Assembly: GCA_905215755.1 (NCBI GenBank)
Contig: CAJMRE010000049.1
Location: 1-11,534, forward strand
Reading direction: 5' to 3'
Length of the DNA: 11,534 nucleotides
DNA from: an uncultured bacterium
Lineage (GTDB): Bacteria; Actinomycetota; Coriobacteriia; Coriobacteriales; Coriobacteriaceae
The translations under genes were made by a program, and so were the position numbers. Positions 1 to 5,991 of this stretch are shown piece by piece. Within the stretch, counting starts at the first letter, position 1; each line of letters opens with the position of its first letter. The notes beneath the pieces are model-generated. The model had not been told where the DNA came from. It ran no database searches and saw only the letters and a program-made list of their open reading frames with translations.

Positions 1-166
1 ATAGTAGGTCGTCTTTGCTCTTAAAGAGGCCGTAGAATGTCGCGCGGCCTACGTGAGCGCGCGTGATGATGTCGCCGACGGTGATCTTGCCGTAGTCCTC
101 TTCGCGAAGGAGCTCAGAAAACGCCGTGACAATAGCGGCGCGGCTTTTGGTTTTGCGGGCATCCAT
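1..166 (-). CDS. TetR-family transcriptional regulator, N-terminal part (cut by window edge)
   Basis: Only the first 55 codons are in the window. They encode a typical TetR-type N-terminus: a first helix (about residues 7-21), then the helix-turn-helix ITVGDIITRAHVGRATFYGLFKSKDDLL (about 28-55), with the family's RATFY..FKSKDDL recognition-helix signature. The ligand-binding C-terminal domain lies outside. The ATG at 166 is 2 bases after the larC stop (169) and has no good Shine-Dalgarno sequence (upstream bases are GTGGACGCATAGCC), so translation is probably coupled to larC. Being last in the larBC operon suggests an autoregulated local repressor; the inverted repeat at the larB promoter is the natural candidate target. 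That link is inferred. The known Lar regulator of Lactobacillus plantarum is of another family (Crp/Fnr), so this would be a different control scheme. The family call is firm; the effector is unknown. Confidence 0.85.
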   Translation of the reverse strand, partial: MDARKTKSRAAIVTAFSELLREEDYGKITVGDIITRAHVGRATFYGLFKSKDDLL

Positions 167-168
167 GG

Positions 169-1083
169 CTATGCGTCCACGTGAACAAGCAGGCAACGGA
201 GCGTGCCGGAGCAACCCTCGTAAGGGCGCTTACCGGCGCCGTAGCCGACGGCCTCGATGCGGTAGCGGGCCGGCAGGTGCTCGGACGTGCGAAGTGCGGC
301 GACGATGGCGGCGCCCGTGGGTGTCACGAGCTCGCCGGCGACCGTTGCAGGCGTGAGGGAGATGTTGCCTGCTTGGCATAGGTTGACGACGGCGGGTACC
401 GGGATGGGCATAAGGCCGTGGGCACAGTGGATGGTGCCGTGACCCTCGGAGAGCGACTCGACGACAATATCCTCGATGCCCAGGTCATCGAGGCAGATGG
501 CGACAGAGCAGATGTCAACGATGGAATCGATGGCGCCTACCTCGTGGAACATGACGGTCTCGGGCGTTTTGCCGTGGGCCTTGGCCTCGGCGGCGGCGAG
601 CGCGGTAAAGATGGCGAGCGCGCGACGCTTGGTGCCATCACTCATCTGCGAGCCATCGATGATGGCGGTGACGTCCGCCAAAGAACGGTGATGGTGGTGG
701 TGGGCGTGATGGTGACCCTCGTGGTCGTGGTCGTGGTCGTGGTCACGCGCGTGCCCATGGCGGTGCTCGTGCTCACCATGGGCATGATGGTGGTGCTCAT
801 GCTCATGTGTGTGCTCGGCAGCTGCTTCGTTGCCGTAGAGCCAGGCCATGTCGTGGTCGTGGTTCTCGAGCTCCTCTGCCAGCTGAACGTCAAAGTCGCA
901 GGCGTCGATGCCATGCTTGTTTACGCGGGTGACGGCAATCTCAAAGCCGCCGACCGGCAGCGTGGCGAGCTGTTCGCGCAGGTGCTCCTCGCTGGCGCCC
1001 AGGTCGAGCAGGGCTGCGACGGTCATGTCGCCGCTGATGCCCGAGGTGCCGTCGATGATAAGCGTGTGCTGATGGTTGGACAT
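169..1083 (-). CDS. larC: LarC-type nickel insertion protein, N-terminal domain only (LarC1-like), His-rich
   Basis: LarC inserts nickel into the pyridinium-dithiocarboxylate precursor, the last step of NPN cofactor synthesis (CTP-dependent cyclometallase). The 304-aa product shows the family signatures DGTSGISGDM (11-20), FHEVGAIDSIVDI (179-191), HGLMPIPVPA (222-231), ELVTPTGAA (251-259) and GYGAG (280-284). Residues 75-132 hold about 26 histidines, a probable nickel store; such a region is usual in this family but is long here. Full-length LarC proteins are about 400 aa; this one stops just after the GYGAG segment, so the C-terminal domain (LarC2, which binds Mn-CTP) is absent. I translated the larC reading frame past the stop and found no LarC2-like sequence; the DNA there encodes the TetR protein. 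The start at 1083 is chosen because AAGGAG lies 6 bases before this ATG; an upstream in-frame ATG at 1119 lies inside larB. The larB stop is 10 bases upstream and overlaps the ribosome binding site. Confidence 0.9.
   Translation of the reverse strand: MSNHQHTLIIDGTSGISGDMTVAALLDLGASEEHLREQLATLPVGGFEIAVTRVNKHGIDACDFDVQLAEELENHDHDMAWLYGNEAAAEHTHEHEHHHHAHGEHEHRHGHARDHDHDHDHEGHHHAHHHHHRSLADVTAIIDGSQMSDGTKRRALAIFTALAAAEAKAHGKTPETVMFHEVGAIDSIVDICSVAICLDDLGIEDIVVESLSEGHGTIHCAHGLMPIPVPAVVNLCQAGNISLTPATVAGELVTPTGAAIVAALRTSEHLPARYRIEAVGYGAGKRPYEGCSGTLRCLLVHVDA
688..861 (-). other. Histidine-rich segment of LarC
   Basis: Codons 75-132 of larC encode a stretch with about 26 His mixed with Asp, Glu, Gly and Ala, including runs of HD, EH and five consecutive His. 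This is a plausible metal-binding or storage loop between the first beta-alpha part and the catalytic core. The DNA is locally low in complexity and contains a perfect (GTGGTC)4 tandem repeat on the plus strand. Confidence 0.85.
721..744. repeat. Hexanucleotide tandem repeat (GTGGTC)x4 inside larC
   Basis: Four perfect copies of GTGGTC on the plus strand encode Asp-His dipeptides on the minus strand. Unit changes would add or remove HD pairs without a frameshift, so the His tract length may vary between strains. Confidence 0.85.
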
Positions 1084-1093
1084 AGAATGCTCC

Positions 1094-1876
1094 TTAACGG
1101 GCGCAGGGCGTGCCGGCACTCAGATGATTGATAAGACTTGCCTGGTAGGCGGCACCAAAGCCGTTGTCGATATTGACGACCGAAACGCCGCTGGCGCAGG
1201 AGTTGAGCATGGCGAGCAGCGCGGCTACGCCACCAAAGCTCGCGCCGTAGCCCACGCTGGTGGGAACGGCGATGACCGGACAGCTCGCCAGGCCGCCGAC
1301 AACGCTCGCCAGCGCGCCTTCCATGCCGGCGATGGCGATGACCACCTGTGCTTGGGCGAGCTCCTCGGCATGAGCGAGCAGGCGGTGCAGGCCGGCAACA
1401 CCTACGTCGTAGAGGCGATCGACCTCGTTGCCGTAGAACTCGGCCGTCAACGCGGCCTCCTCGGCGACGGGCAGGTCGCTCGTGCCGGCGCAGGCGACGA
1501 CGATGCGTCCGTTGCCTGTAGGGGAGGGCTTGCCACCCACCAGGGCGAGCTGTGCGTCCGGGACATATCCCAGGTCGATGCCGTTGCCGAGAAGCTCCGA
1601 GGTGCGCGCGGCTTTTTCGGCATCCAAGCGTGTGACCAGGATACGCTCCTGGCCGGCATCGCGCAGCGCCTCGATAATGGTGGCAATTTGCTCGGAGGTT
1701 TTACCCGCACCGTAGACAACCTCGCCGGCTCCCTGGCGCACTCCGCGCGAAAGATCGAGCTGCGCAAAGCCCAAATCGGCGGTCGGAGCCGTCTGGATGC
1801 GCGTAAGGGCGACGGCCGGGGTGACTGATCCGCCGGCAACATCGCTCAGCAGCTGCTCAAGATCTCGCTTATCCAT
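1094..1876 (-). CDS. larB: LarB, pyridinium-3,5-biscarboxylic acid mononucleotide synthase
   Basis: LarB carboxylates the pyridinium ring of nicotinic acid adenine dinucleotide and hydrolyses the phosphoanhydride, giving the biscarboxylated mononucleotide that LarE thiolates and LarC metallates. The 260-aa product has an N-terminal LarB-specific part (about 1-120) and a PurE-like domain (about 124-250). Visible signatures are CAGTSDLPVAEEA (129-141), VAGLHRLL (160-167), AGMEGALASVVGGL (183-196), VPTSVGYGASFGG (204-216) and LNSCASG (224-230). Cys227 in the last motif probably corresponds to the cysteine that forms a covalent adduct with the substrate in the L. plantarum enzyme (by recall, Cys221). 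The start at 1876 is preferred over an in-frame ATG at 1909 because GAAGGGAA lies about 6 bases upstream of it. It is the first gene of larB-larC-tetR. Length is normal for the family and nothing is broken. Confidence 0.93.
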   Translation of the reverse strand: MDKRDLEQLLSDVAGGSVTPAVALTRIQTAPTADLGFAQLDLSRGVRQGAGEVVYGAGKTSEQIATIIEALRDAGQERILVTRLDAEKAARTSELLGNGIDLGYVPDAQLALVGGKPSPTGNGRIVVACAGTSDLPVAEEAALTAEFYGNEVDRLYDVGVAGLHRLLAHAEELAQAQVVIAIAGMEGALASVVGGLASCPVIAVPTSVGYGASFGGVAALLAMLNSCASGVSVVNIDNGFGAAYQASLINHLSAGTPCAR

Positions 1877-1920
1877 ATATGTTCCCTTCGACGGCGCAAA
1901 GTCTAGCACTCAAAGGGTAT

Positions 1921-1954
1921 GTTTCCGAACACTAAGACAAAATTGTTCGGAAAC
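1921..1954. promoter_or_regulatory. Inverted repeat at the lar promoter, candidate operator
   Basis: GTTTCCGAACA (1921-1931) and TGTTCGGAAAC (1944-1954) are perfect 11-bp inverted repeats separated by 12 bases. They overlap the predicted -10 element and start point of the larB promoter, a classic repressor position. No T-run follows on either strand, so it is not an intrinsic terminator. The TetR-family protein encoded by the third gene is the obvious candidate binder (inference). Confidence 0.6.
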
Positions 1955-1981
1955 TATAGGACAGACTGATTCAATTGTTAG
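1953..1981 (-). promoter_or_regulatory. Predicted larB promoter
   Basis: On the minus strand CTAACA (1976-1981, 4/6 to the -35 consensus) is followed after 17 bases by TATAGT (1953-1958, 5/6 to the -10 consensus). Transcription would start near 1946, inside the inverted repeat, leaving a leader of about 70 bases before larB. No terminator was seen between the serB stop and this promoter, so read-through from serB is possible. Confidence 0.45.
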
Positions 1982-1990
1982 ACGGATCGG

Positions 1991-2626
1991 CTAGTCGCGT
2001 AGGATGATGTCCATGGCGAGCATCAGGTTGCGCTCGTTGATGGCAAACGGGGCTGCCTCGCGTGTCTTGGGCTTGGCGCAAAACGCGATGCCCGTGCCCG
2101 CGGCCTGGATCATGGGGATGTCGTTTGCCCCGTCGCCAATAGCGACCGTGTGGGCCATGTCGACGCCGCACTCAACTGCCCAGTCCAGCAGCTGGATGAG
2201 CTTGGACTCCTTGGTCACAATGTCTGCCGCCAGCTTACCCGTGAGCTTGCCGTCTACGACCTCCAGGCGGTTGGCCAGGCAAAAGTCGATACCCGCGGCA
2301 GCCACGATCTTGTCGGCGACCTCGCGGAAGCCGCCGCTCACCACGCCGACCTTCCAGCCCTTGCTGTGTGCCGAGCGCACAAGCTCCAACGCGCCGGGGG
2401 TAAATGTCACACGCTCAAAGGTGCGCTCGAACACACTCTCGTCCAGGCCGGCGAGCAGCCCCACGCGCTCCTCGAGCGCTTGCTTAAAGTCCAGCTCGCC
2501 GCGCATGGCGCGTTCGGTGATCTGTGCCACCTGCTCGCCCACGCCGGCCTCCTCGCCCAAAAGATCGATGACCTCCTGGTTGATGAGCGTGGAGTCGATA
2601 TCCATAACGATGAGGCGTGCAGTCAT
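1991..2626 (-). CDS. serB: Phosphoserine phosphatase SerB (HAD superfamily)
   Basis: SerB hydrolyses O-phosphoserine to serine, the last step of serine synthesis from 3-phosphoglycerate, in the cytosol. The 211-aa product carries all HAD motifs: motif I DIDSTL (nucleophile Asp9, acid/base Asp11), motif II VVSGGF (Ser97), a Lys in VTKESK (138-143) and motif III GDGANDIPM (164-172, Asp165 and Asp169). The cap region (about 15-85) includes FKQALEERVGLL, as in SerB proteins. It is the short form without the N-terminal ACT-like domain found in the E. coli enzyme. The start at 2626 has GGAAAGG 7 bases upstream; an in-frame ATG at 2671 lacks this support. It is divergent from aspS and transcribed towards the lar operon, 114 bases before the larB start. 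A related HAD phosphatase with another substrate is possible but the motif spacing favours SerB. Confidence 0.92.
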   Translation of the reverse strand: MTARLIVMDIDSTLINQEVIDLLGEEAGVGEQVAQITERAMRGELDFKQALEERVGLLAGLDESVFERTFERVTFTPGALELVRSAHSKGWKVGVVSGGFREVADKIVAAAGIDFCLANRLEVVDGKLTGKLAADIVTKESKLIQLLDWAVECGVDMAHTVAIGDGANDIPMIQAAGTGIAFCAKPKTREAAPFAINERNLMLAMDIILRD

Positions 2627-2819
2627 GACGGGCCTTTCCAAGTGCTGTTTTATTGGGGCATATTGTCGCACGTGACGAGCGCGGGCGGGTGCCGCGGCGC
2701 GTCAATTGTTTCGTCTCCGTCAAGTCTTTGGGCAGGAGCTACTTTTTCGCGGTACATCGGCGCAGGTGCGATAACATAGAACGCCATGTCTGGCTGCGCG
2801 GTTTACGCAGGCTGGGCAA

Positions 2820-2861
2820 ATCTGTACGACGCCGCCCGGAACGACACGGGGCGGCACAGAT
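2820..2861 (+). promoter_or_regulatory. Hairpin in the aspS leader, next to the ribosome binding site
   Basis: ATCTGT (2820-2825) pairs with ACAGAT (2856-2861), and GCCGCCC (2831-2837) pairs with GGGCGGC (2849-2855). The five bases ACGAC bulge on the 5' side and the loop is about 11 bases. The stem ends 4 bases before the Shine-Dalgarno sequence AAAGGAGG (2866-2873). There is no T-run, so it is not a terminator. A weaker 5-bp hairpin (CTGCG 2794-2798 / CGCAG 2806-2810) lies upstream. It may set mRNA stability or translation of aspS; no known riboswitch class was recognised. Confidence 0.55.
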
Positions 2862-2882
2862 CCATAAAGGAGGATCACTGGT

Positions 2883-4670
2883 ATGAGCCAGACCCGTCCC
2901 ATCGACGAGCATTCCATGCACACCCGTACCTGCGGCGAACTTCGCCGCGAGAACGTGGGCGAAGAGGTCACCCTCACCGGTTGGGTGAGCCGTCGCCGTG
3001 ACCACGGCGGCCTTATTTTCTGCGACCTTCGTGACCGCGAGGGCATCACGCAGCTCACCTTCGACCCCGAGCACTCCGACGGCGACGCCTTTAAGATTGC
3101 CGAGACCATGCGTCCCGAGTGGCCCATCAAGATCCACGGCGTCGTACGCTCCCGTGGCGAGGAGACCACCAATGCCAAGCTCGCGACCGGCGAGATCGAG
3201 GTCCTGACCGACCACGCCGAGGTGCTCAACACGTCCGTCACCCCGCCGTTCCAAATCGAGGACGGCATCGAGACCAGCGAGGACACCCGTCTGCGCTATC
3301 GCTATCTGGACCTCCGTCGTCCCGAGATGATGGCCAACCTCAAGCTGCGCTCCGACTTTACCTTTGCCATTCGCGAGGCGCTGCACAACCGTGAGTTCAT
3401 GGAGGTCGAGACGCCCTCCCTGTTCAAGTCCACGCCCGAGGGCGCCCGCGACTTCATCGTTCCCAGCCGCATCCAGCCGGGCAACTTCTACGCCCTGCCG
3501 CAGTCCCCGCAGCTCCTGAAGCAGCTGCTTATGGTCGGTGGCGTCGAGCGCTACTACCAGGTTGCCAAGTGCTTCCGCGACGAGGACCTGCGTGCCGACC
3601 GTCAGCCCGAGTTCACCCAGGTCGATATCGAGATGTCCTTCGTGGACCAGAACGATGTCATGAGCGCGCTCGAAGAGGTTCTTGCCGATGCCTTCGGTCG
3701 CATGGGTGTCGAGATGCCCACGCCGCTGCGTCGCATGAACTACTGGGACGCCATGGACACCTATGGCTCCGACAAGCCCGATACTCGCTACGGCATGCAC
3801 CTGGTCGATCTGACCGACATCTTTGCCAACTCCAAGTTCAAGGTCTTCGCGACCGCCGCGAACGAGGAGGGCTCCGTCGTCAAGGCCATCAACGCCAAGG
3901 GCGCCGGTGCCTGGGCACGTGCCAAGATCGATAAGCTCGCCGGCGTGGCCTCCACGTTTGGCGCCAAGGGCCTGGCCTGGATCGCCTTCCGCGAGGACGG
4001 CTCCATCAACAGCCCCATCGTCAAGTTCTTCTCGGACGAGGAGATGACTGCTCTGCGCGAGCGCATGGACGTCGAGCCCGGCGACCTCGTGATGTTCGCC
4101 GCCGGCCCGCGCCTGCTCTCCGACGAGATCCTGGGCGGCATGCGTTCGCACATGGCCAACGCGCTCGAGATCAAGCGCGAGGGCCACGACTTCCTGTGGG
4201 TCGTTAACTTCCCGCTGTTCCACTGGGACGAGGACCGCAAGGCCTACGCTGCCGAGCACCAGCCCTTCACCCTGCCGACCGAGACCGACATCGCCAAGAT
4301 CGAGGCCGACCCGTTGGCAGCCGGTTCTTGCACCTACGACTTTGTCATGGACGGCTTTGAGGCCGGCGGCGGCGGCATGCGTATCCACAACGCCGAGATG
4401 CAGATGTCCATGCTCAAGCTCCTGGGCTTTACCGAGGAGCGCGCCGAGTCTCAGTTTGGCTTCCTCATGGAGGCCCTCAAGTTTGGTGCACCCCCGATGG
4501 GCGGTTTTGCTCTGGGCCTGGACCGCGTGTGCATGCTGCTCACCGGCTCCGATTCCATCCGCGACGTCATGGCGTTCCCCAAGACGGCCAGTGGCTCCGA
4601 CCTCATGTCGGGCGCCCCGAGTGCCGTTTCCGGCGCCCAGCTCAAGGACGTCAGCCTGCGCCTGATGTAG
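2883..4670 (+). CDS. aspS: Aspartyl-tRNA synthetase, bacterial type
   Basis: AspS is a class IIb synthetase that charges tRNA-Asp with aspartate, cytosolic and essential. The 595-aa product shows the bacterial layout: OB-fold anticodon-binding domain (about 13-118, with GWVSRRRDHGGLIF and LRDREG), class II catalytic core, a GAD insertion domain (about 300-430) and a C-terminal core half. Motif 1 contains FMEVETPSL (172-180), motif 2 is FRDEDLRADRQPEFTQ (231-246), the active-site stretch YDFVMDGFEAGGGGMRIH covers 485-502, and motif 3 is GFALGLDRVCML (541-552). The start at 2883 is supported by AAAGGAGG 9 bases upstream; Met12 aligns with the usual N-terminus, so about 11 extra residues are present. 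His41 replaces the Leu typical of enzymes specific for tRNA-Asp, which hints at a non-discriminating enzyme (see findings). It is transcribed alone, with a hairpin leader before it and an intrinsic terminator after it. Confidence 0.97.
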   Translation: MSQTRPIDEHSMHTRTCGELRRENVGEEVTLTGWVSRRRDHGGLIFCDLRDREGITQLTFDPEHSDGDAFKIAETMRPEWPIKIHGVVRSRGEETTNAKLATGEIEVLTDHAEVLNTSVTPPFQIEDGIETSEDTRLRYRYLDLRRPEMMANLKLRSDFTFAIREALHNREFMEVETPSLFKSTPEGARDFIVPSRIQPGNFYALPQSPQLLKQLLMVGGVERYYQVAKCFRDEDLRADRQPEFTQVDIEMSFVDQNDVMSALEEVLADAFGRMGVEMPTPLRRMNYWDAMDTYGSDKPDTRYGMHLVDLTDIFANSKFKVFATAANEEGSVVKAINAKGAGAWARAKIDKLAGVASTFGAKGLAWIAFREDGSINSPIVKFFSDEEMTALRERMDVEPGDLVMFAAGPRLLSDEILGGMRSHMANALEIKREGHDFLWVVNFPLFHWDEDRKAYAAEHQPFTLPTETDIAKIEADPLAAGSCTYDFVMDGFEAGGGGMRIHNAEMQMSMLKLLGFTEERAESQFGFLMEALKFGAPPMGGFALGLDRVCMLLTGSDSIRDVMAFPKTASGSDLMSGAPSAVSGAQLKDVSLRLM

Positions 4671-4693
4671 GCGAGCGGCTATATATTGCTTGC

Positions 4694-4728
4694 AACGAGG
4701 GAAGGACGTGTGCCTTCCCTCGTTTTTT
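4694..4728 (+). terminator. Intrinsic terminator of aspS
   Basis: AACGAGGGAAGG (4694-4705) pairs perfectly with CCTTCCCTCGTT (4713-4724) around a 7-base loop and is followed by a run of T to 4728. It sits 23 bases after the aspS stop. The minus-strand side has no T-run after the hairpin, so it acts for aspS only. Confidence 0.93.
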
Positions 4729-4767
4729 ATACGCCGAGGTTGTGAGGGCATAGGGTGACCGGGCGTC

Positions 4768-4783
4768 GCGGAAAGTGCATCCC
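4768..4783. repeat. Single arm of a decayed fourth hairpin unit
   Basis: GCGGAAAGTGCATCCC matches the right-arm pattern GGAAA-N6-CCC of the following hairpins, and the 17-base spacer after it also fits the array. No matching left arm exists upstream, so the unit looks truncated or eroded. Confidence 0.6.
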
Positions 4784-4800
4784 GGAATCTGCGTCCGGAA

Positions 4801-4845
4801 TGGGTCGCGCTTTCCCAAAGGGGTCCTCTGGGAAAGCGCGACCCA
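4801..4845. repeat. Array hairpin 1, 17-bp perfect stem
   Basis: TGGGTCGCGCTTTCCCA (4801-4817) pairs with 4829-4845 without mismatch; the loop is 11 bases (4818-4828). No T-run follows on either strand, so it is not a standard intrinsic terminator. Confidence 0.9.
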
Positions 4846-4861
4846 GAATTCGGCAAAATAA

Positions 4862-4907
4862 TGGGGCACAGTTTCCGGTTGAGCTGTCTAACGGAAACTG
4901 TGCCCCA
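4862..4907. repeat. Array hairpin 2, 16-bp perfect stem
   Basis: TGGGGCACAGTTTCCG (4862-4877) pairs with 4892-4907 without mismatch; the loop is 14 bases (4878-4891). On the minus strand it is followed by ATTATTTTG, a weak T-rich tail. Confidence 0.9.
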
Positions 4908-4920
4908 GAATGAGCGCTCA

Positions 4921-4968
4921 AAACGGGGCAGGCTTTCCGCAACAACTGTCTGGCGGAAAGCCTGCCCC
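4921..4968 (-). terminator. Array hairpin 3, probable terminator of the LacI-family gene
   Basis: GGGGCAGGCTTTCCGC (4925-4940) pairs perfectly with 4953-4968 around a 12-base loop. It begins 6 bases after the stop codon of the minus-strand repressor gene and, read on the minus strand, is followed by GTTTT (4920-4924). This makes it the most terminator-like member of the array. On the plus strand only AATTTC follows. Confidence 0.6.
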
Positions 4969-4974
4969 AATTTC

Positions 4975-5991
4975 TTATAGCGAGTCTCTCTGGATCAGCT
5001 GCATGTGCATCACGGAGGTGGTGGGCTCGGCACCCTTGATCATGTCGAGCGCAATGTTGGCAGCCATGTGGCCTTCTTCGCGCAGGGGCTGGCGGACGGT
5101 CGTGAGCGCGGGGACGCAGCGCGTCGCAATCTCGTGATCGTCGAAGCCGACGACAGAAACGTCCGCCGGAACGGATAGGCCTGCCTCGTTGAGTGCGGTG
5201 ATGACGCCAGCCGCGATACGGTCCGATCCGCAGAGCACGCCATCGAAAGCGATCTCGCGCGCGAGAATCTGGTGCATGGCCTGATAGCCGTCTCCGCTGT
5301 TCCAGCCGGTATAGATAACGTTTGCGTCTGGGAGGTCTTCGCCCAAGACGGCGCGGTAGCCGCGCAGGCGGTCGGCAACAGCGGGGTTGTCTTGCGGTCC
5401 CAACACGGCGACGATATCTTTGCGCCCGCGATCCTTTATGGCGAGTGCCGCAAAGCGTCCGCCCTCTTCGTCGTCGGAGTAGACTGTCGAGAACACATCG
5501 CGATAGGGGTGGCCCTCGAGCTGGCCGCACAACACGGTGGGTACGCCCAGCTCGCGCAGCACCTCGAGCAGCTCGCTGCCCTTGTAGGGGGAGACGTCGA
5601 TCACGGCGTCGAACGAGCGGCGCTCAAAGTGCTCGCGTGCACGGTTGCGCTCATGCGTAGAAGACGCCTGCAAGATAACGGGCAGATAGGACGACTCCGA
5701 CAGTTCCTCGGTAATGCCGCTCAAAAACTCGCTATAGGTGGGGTCGCTGAAGAGTTCACTCAGGGGCTCGGTCACGAGCACGGCGATGATTTCCGTGCGC
5801 CCGACAGCGAGCGCTCGGCCACGAGCGTTGGGGACAAAATTGACTTCCTTGGCCGCCGCGCGGACGCGCTTTTTGGTTTCCTCGCTAATGCGGGGCGAAT
5901 CGTTGAGGGCGCGCGATGCCGTGGAGCGCGACACGCCGGCAGCTGCGGCAACCTCGGCAAGCGTAGGTGCGGTGCGAACTGGTTGTGTCAT
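4975..5991 (-). CDS. LacI-family repressor of the beta-galactosidase genes (EbgR-like)
   Basis: The 338-aa protein has a LacI-type N-terminal DNA-binding domain: helix-turn-helix TLAEVAAAAGVSRSTASRALN (10-30) followed by a hinge helix around PNARGRALA (54-62). The rest (about 66-338) is a periplasmic-binding-protein-like sensor domain, with DAVIDVSP (128-135), CGSDRIAAGVITALNEAG (254-271), VVGFDDHEIA (280-289) and TTVRQPLREEG (297-307) as expected. The start at 5991 has AGGAG 7 bases upstream. It is divergent from ebgA, with three palindromes of the CG-centred LacI type (CAACCGGTTG) in front of ebgA, so it very probably represses ebgAC and is released by a galactoside-derived ligand; ligand identity is inferred only. 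Length and motifs are complete. It ends 6 bases before array hairpin 3. The symbol is left open because many LacI paralogues look alike. Confidence 0.92.
   Translation of the reverse strand: MTQPVRTAPTLAEVAAAAGVSRSTASRALNDSPRISEETKKRVRAAAKEVNFVPNARGRALAVGRTEIIAVLVTEPLSELFSDPTYSEFLSGITEELSESSYLPVILQASSTHERNRAREHFERRSFDAVIDVSPYKGSELLEVLRELGVPTVLCGQLEGHPYRDVFSTVYSDDEEGGRFAALAIKDRGRKDIVAVLGPQDNPAVADRLRGYRAVLGEDLPDANVIYTGWNSGDGYQAMHQILAREIAFDGVLCGSDRIAAGVITALNEAGLSVPADVSVVGFDDHEIATRCVPALTTVRQPLREEGHMAANIALDMIKGAEPTTSVMHMQLIQRDSL

Larger units (their letters stand above)
4768..4968. repeat. Tandem array of three covarying hairpins plus one single arm
   Basis: The gap between the converging genes aspS and the LacI-family gene is 304 bases; after the aspS terminator it is mostly filled by this array. 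Three hairpins begin at 4801, 4862 and 4925 (period 61-63 bases) and are separated by 16-17 base spacers; a lone arm precedes them at 4768-4783. Every left arm (or reverse complement of the lone right arm) reads GGG, six variable bases, TTTCC. The variable parts are TCGCGC, GCACAG, GCAGGC and ATGCAC. Each complete hairpin has a perfectly matching second arm despite these differences. On the minus strand each spacer begins T-rich or with TT and ends in ATTC. Loops 2 and 3 share CTGTCT. It is likely a genome-specific intergenic repeat family; no coding function is supported. Confidence 0.85.

Noticed and set aside
418..1828. Plus-strand open frames opposite larC and larB
   Set aside because: The minus-strand products are recognisable LarC and LarB with good ribosome binding sites; the plus-strand translations are Val/Gly-rich by-products of the His tract and codon bias.
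1921..1954. Inverted repeat as an intrinsic terminator of serB
   Set aside because: No T-run follows on the minus strand (the bases after the stem are ATACCC), and the repeat sits on the predicted larB promoter, so an operator is more likely.
2683..2698. T-box-like string (GGGCGGGTGCCGCGG) upstream of aspS
   Set aside because: It deviates from the T-box consensus, lies about 185 bases before the start with no specifier stem or terminator around it, and such GC-rich strings are expected by chance here.
4768..4968. CRISPR-like array
   Set aside because: The units are inverted repeats with differing arms, not identical direct repeats with unique spacers, there are only three and a half units, and no cas gene is near.
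2739..4970. Long open frame (over 700 codons) on the minus strand opposite aspS
   Set aside because: It is antisense to an unmistakable aspartyl-tRNA synthetase, runs through its terminator and the hairpin array, and has no protein-family features.
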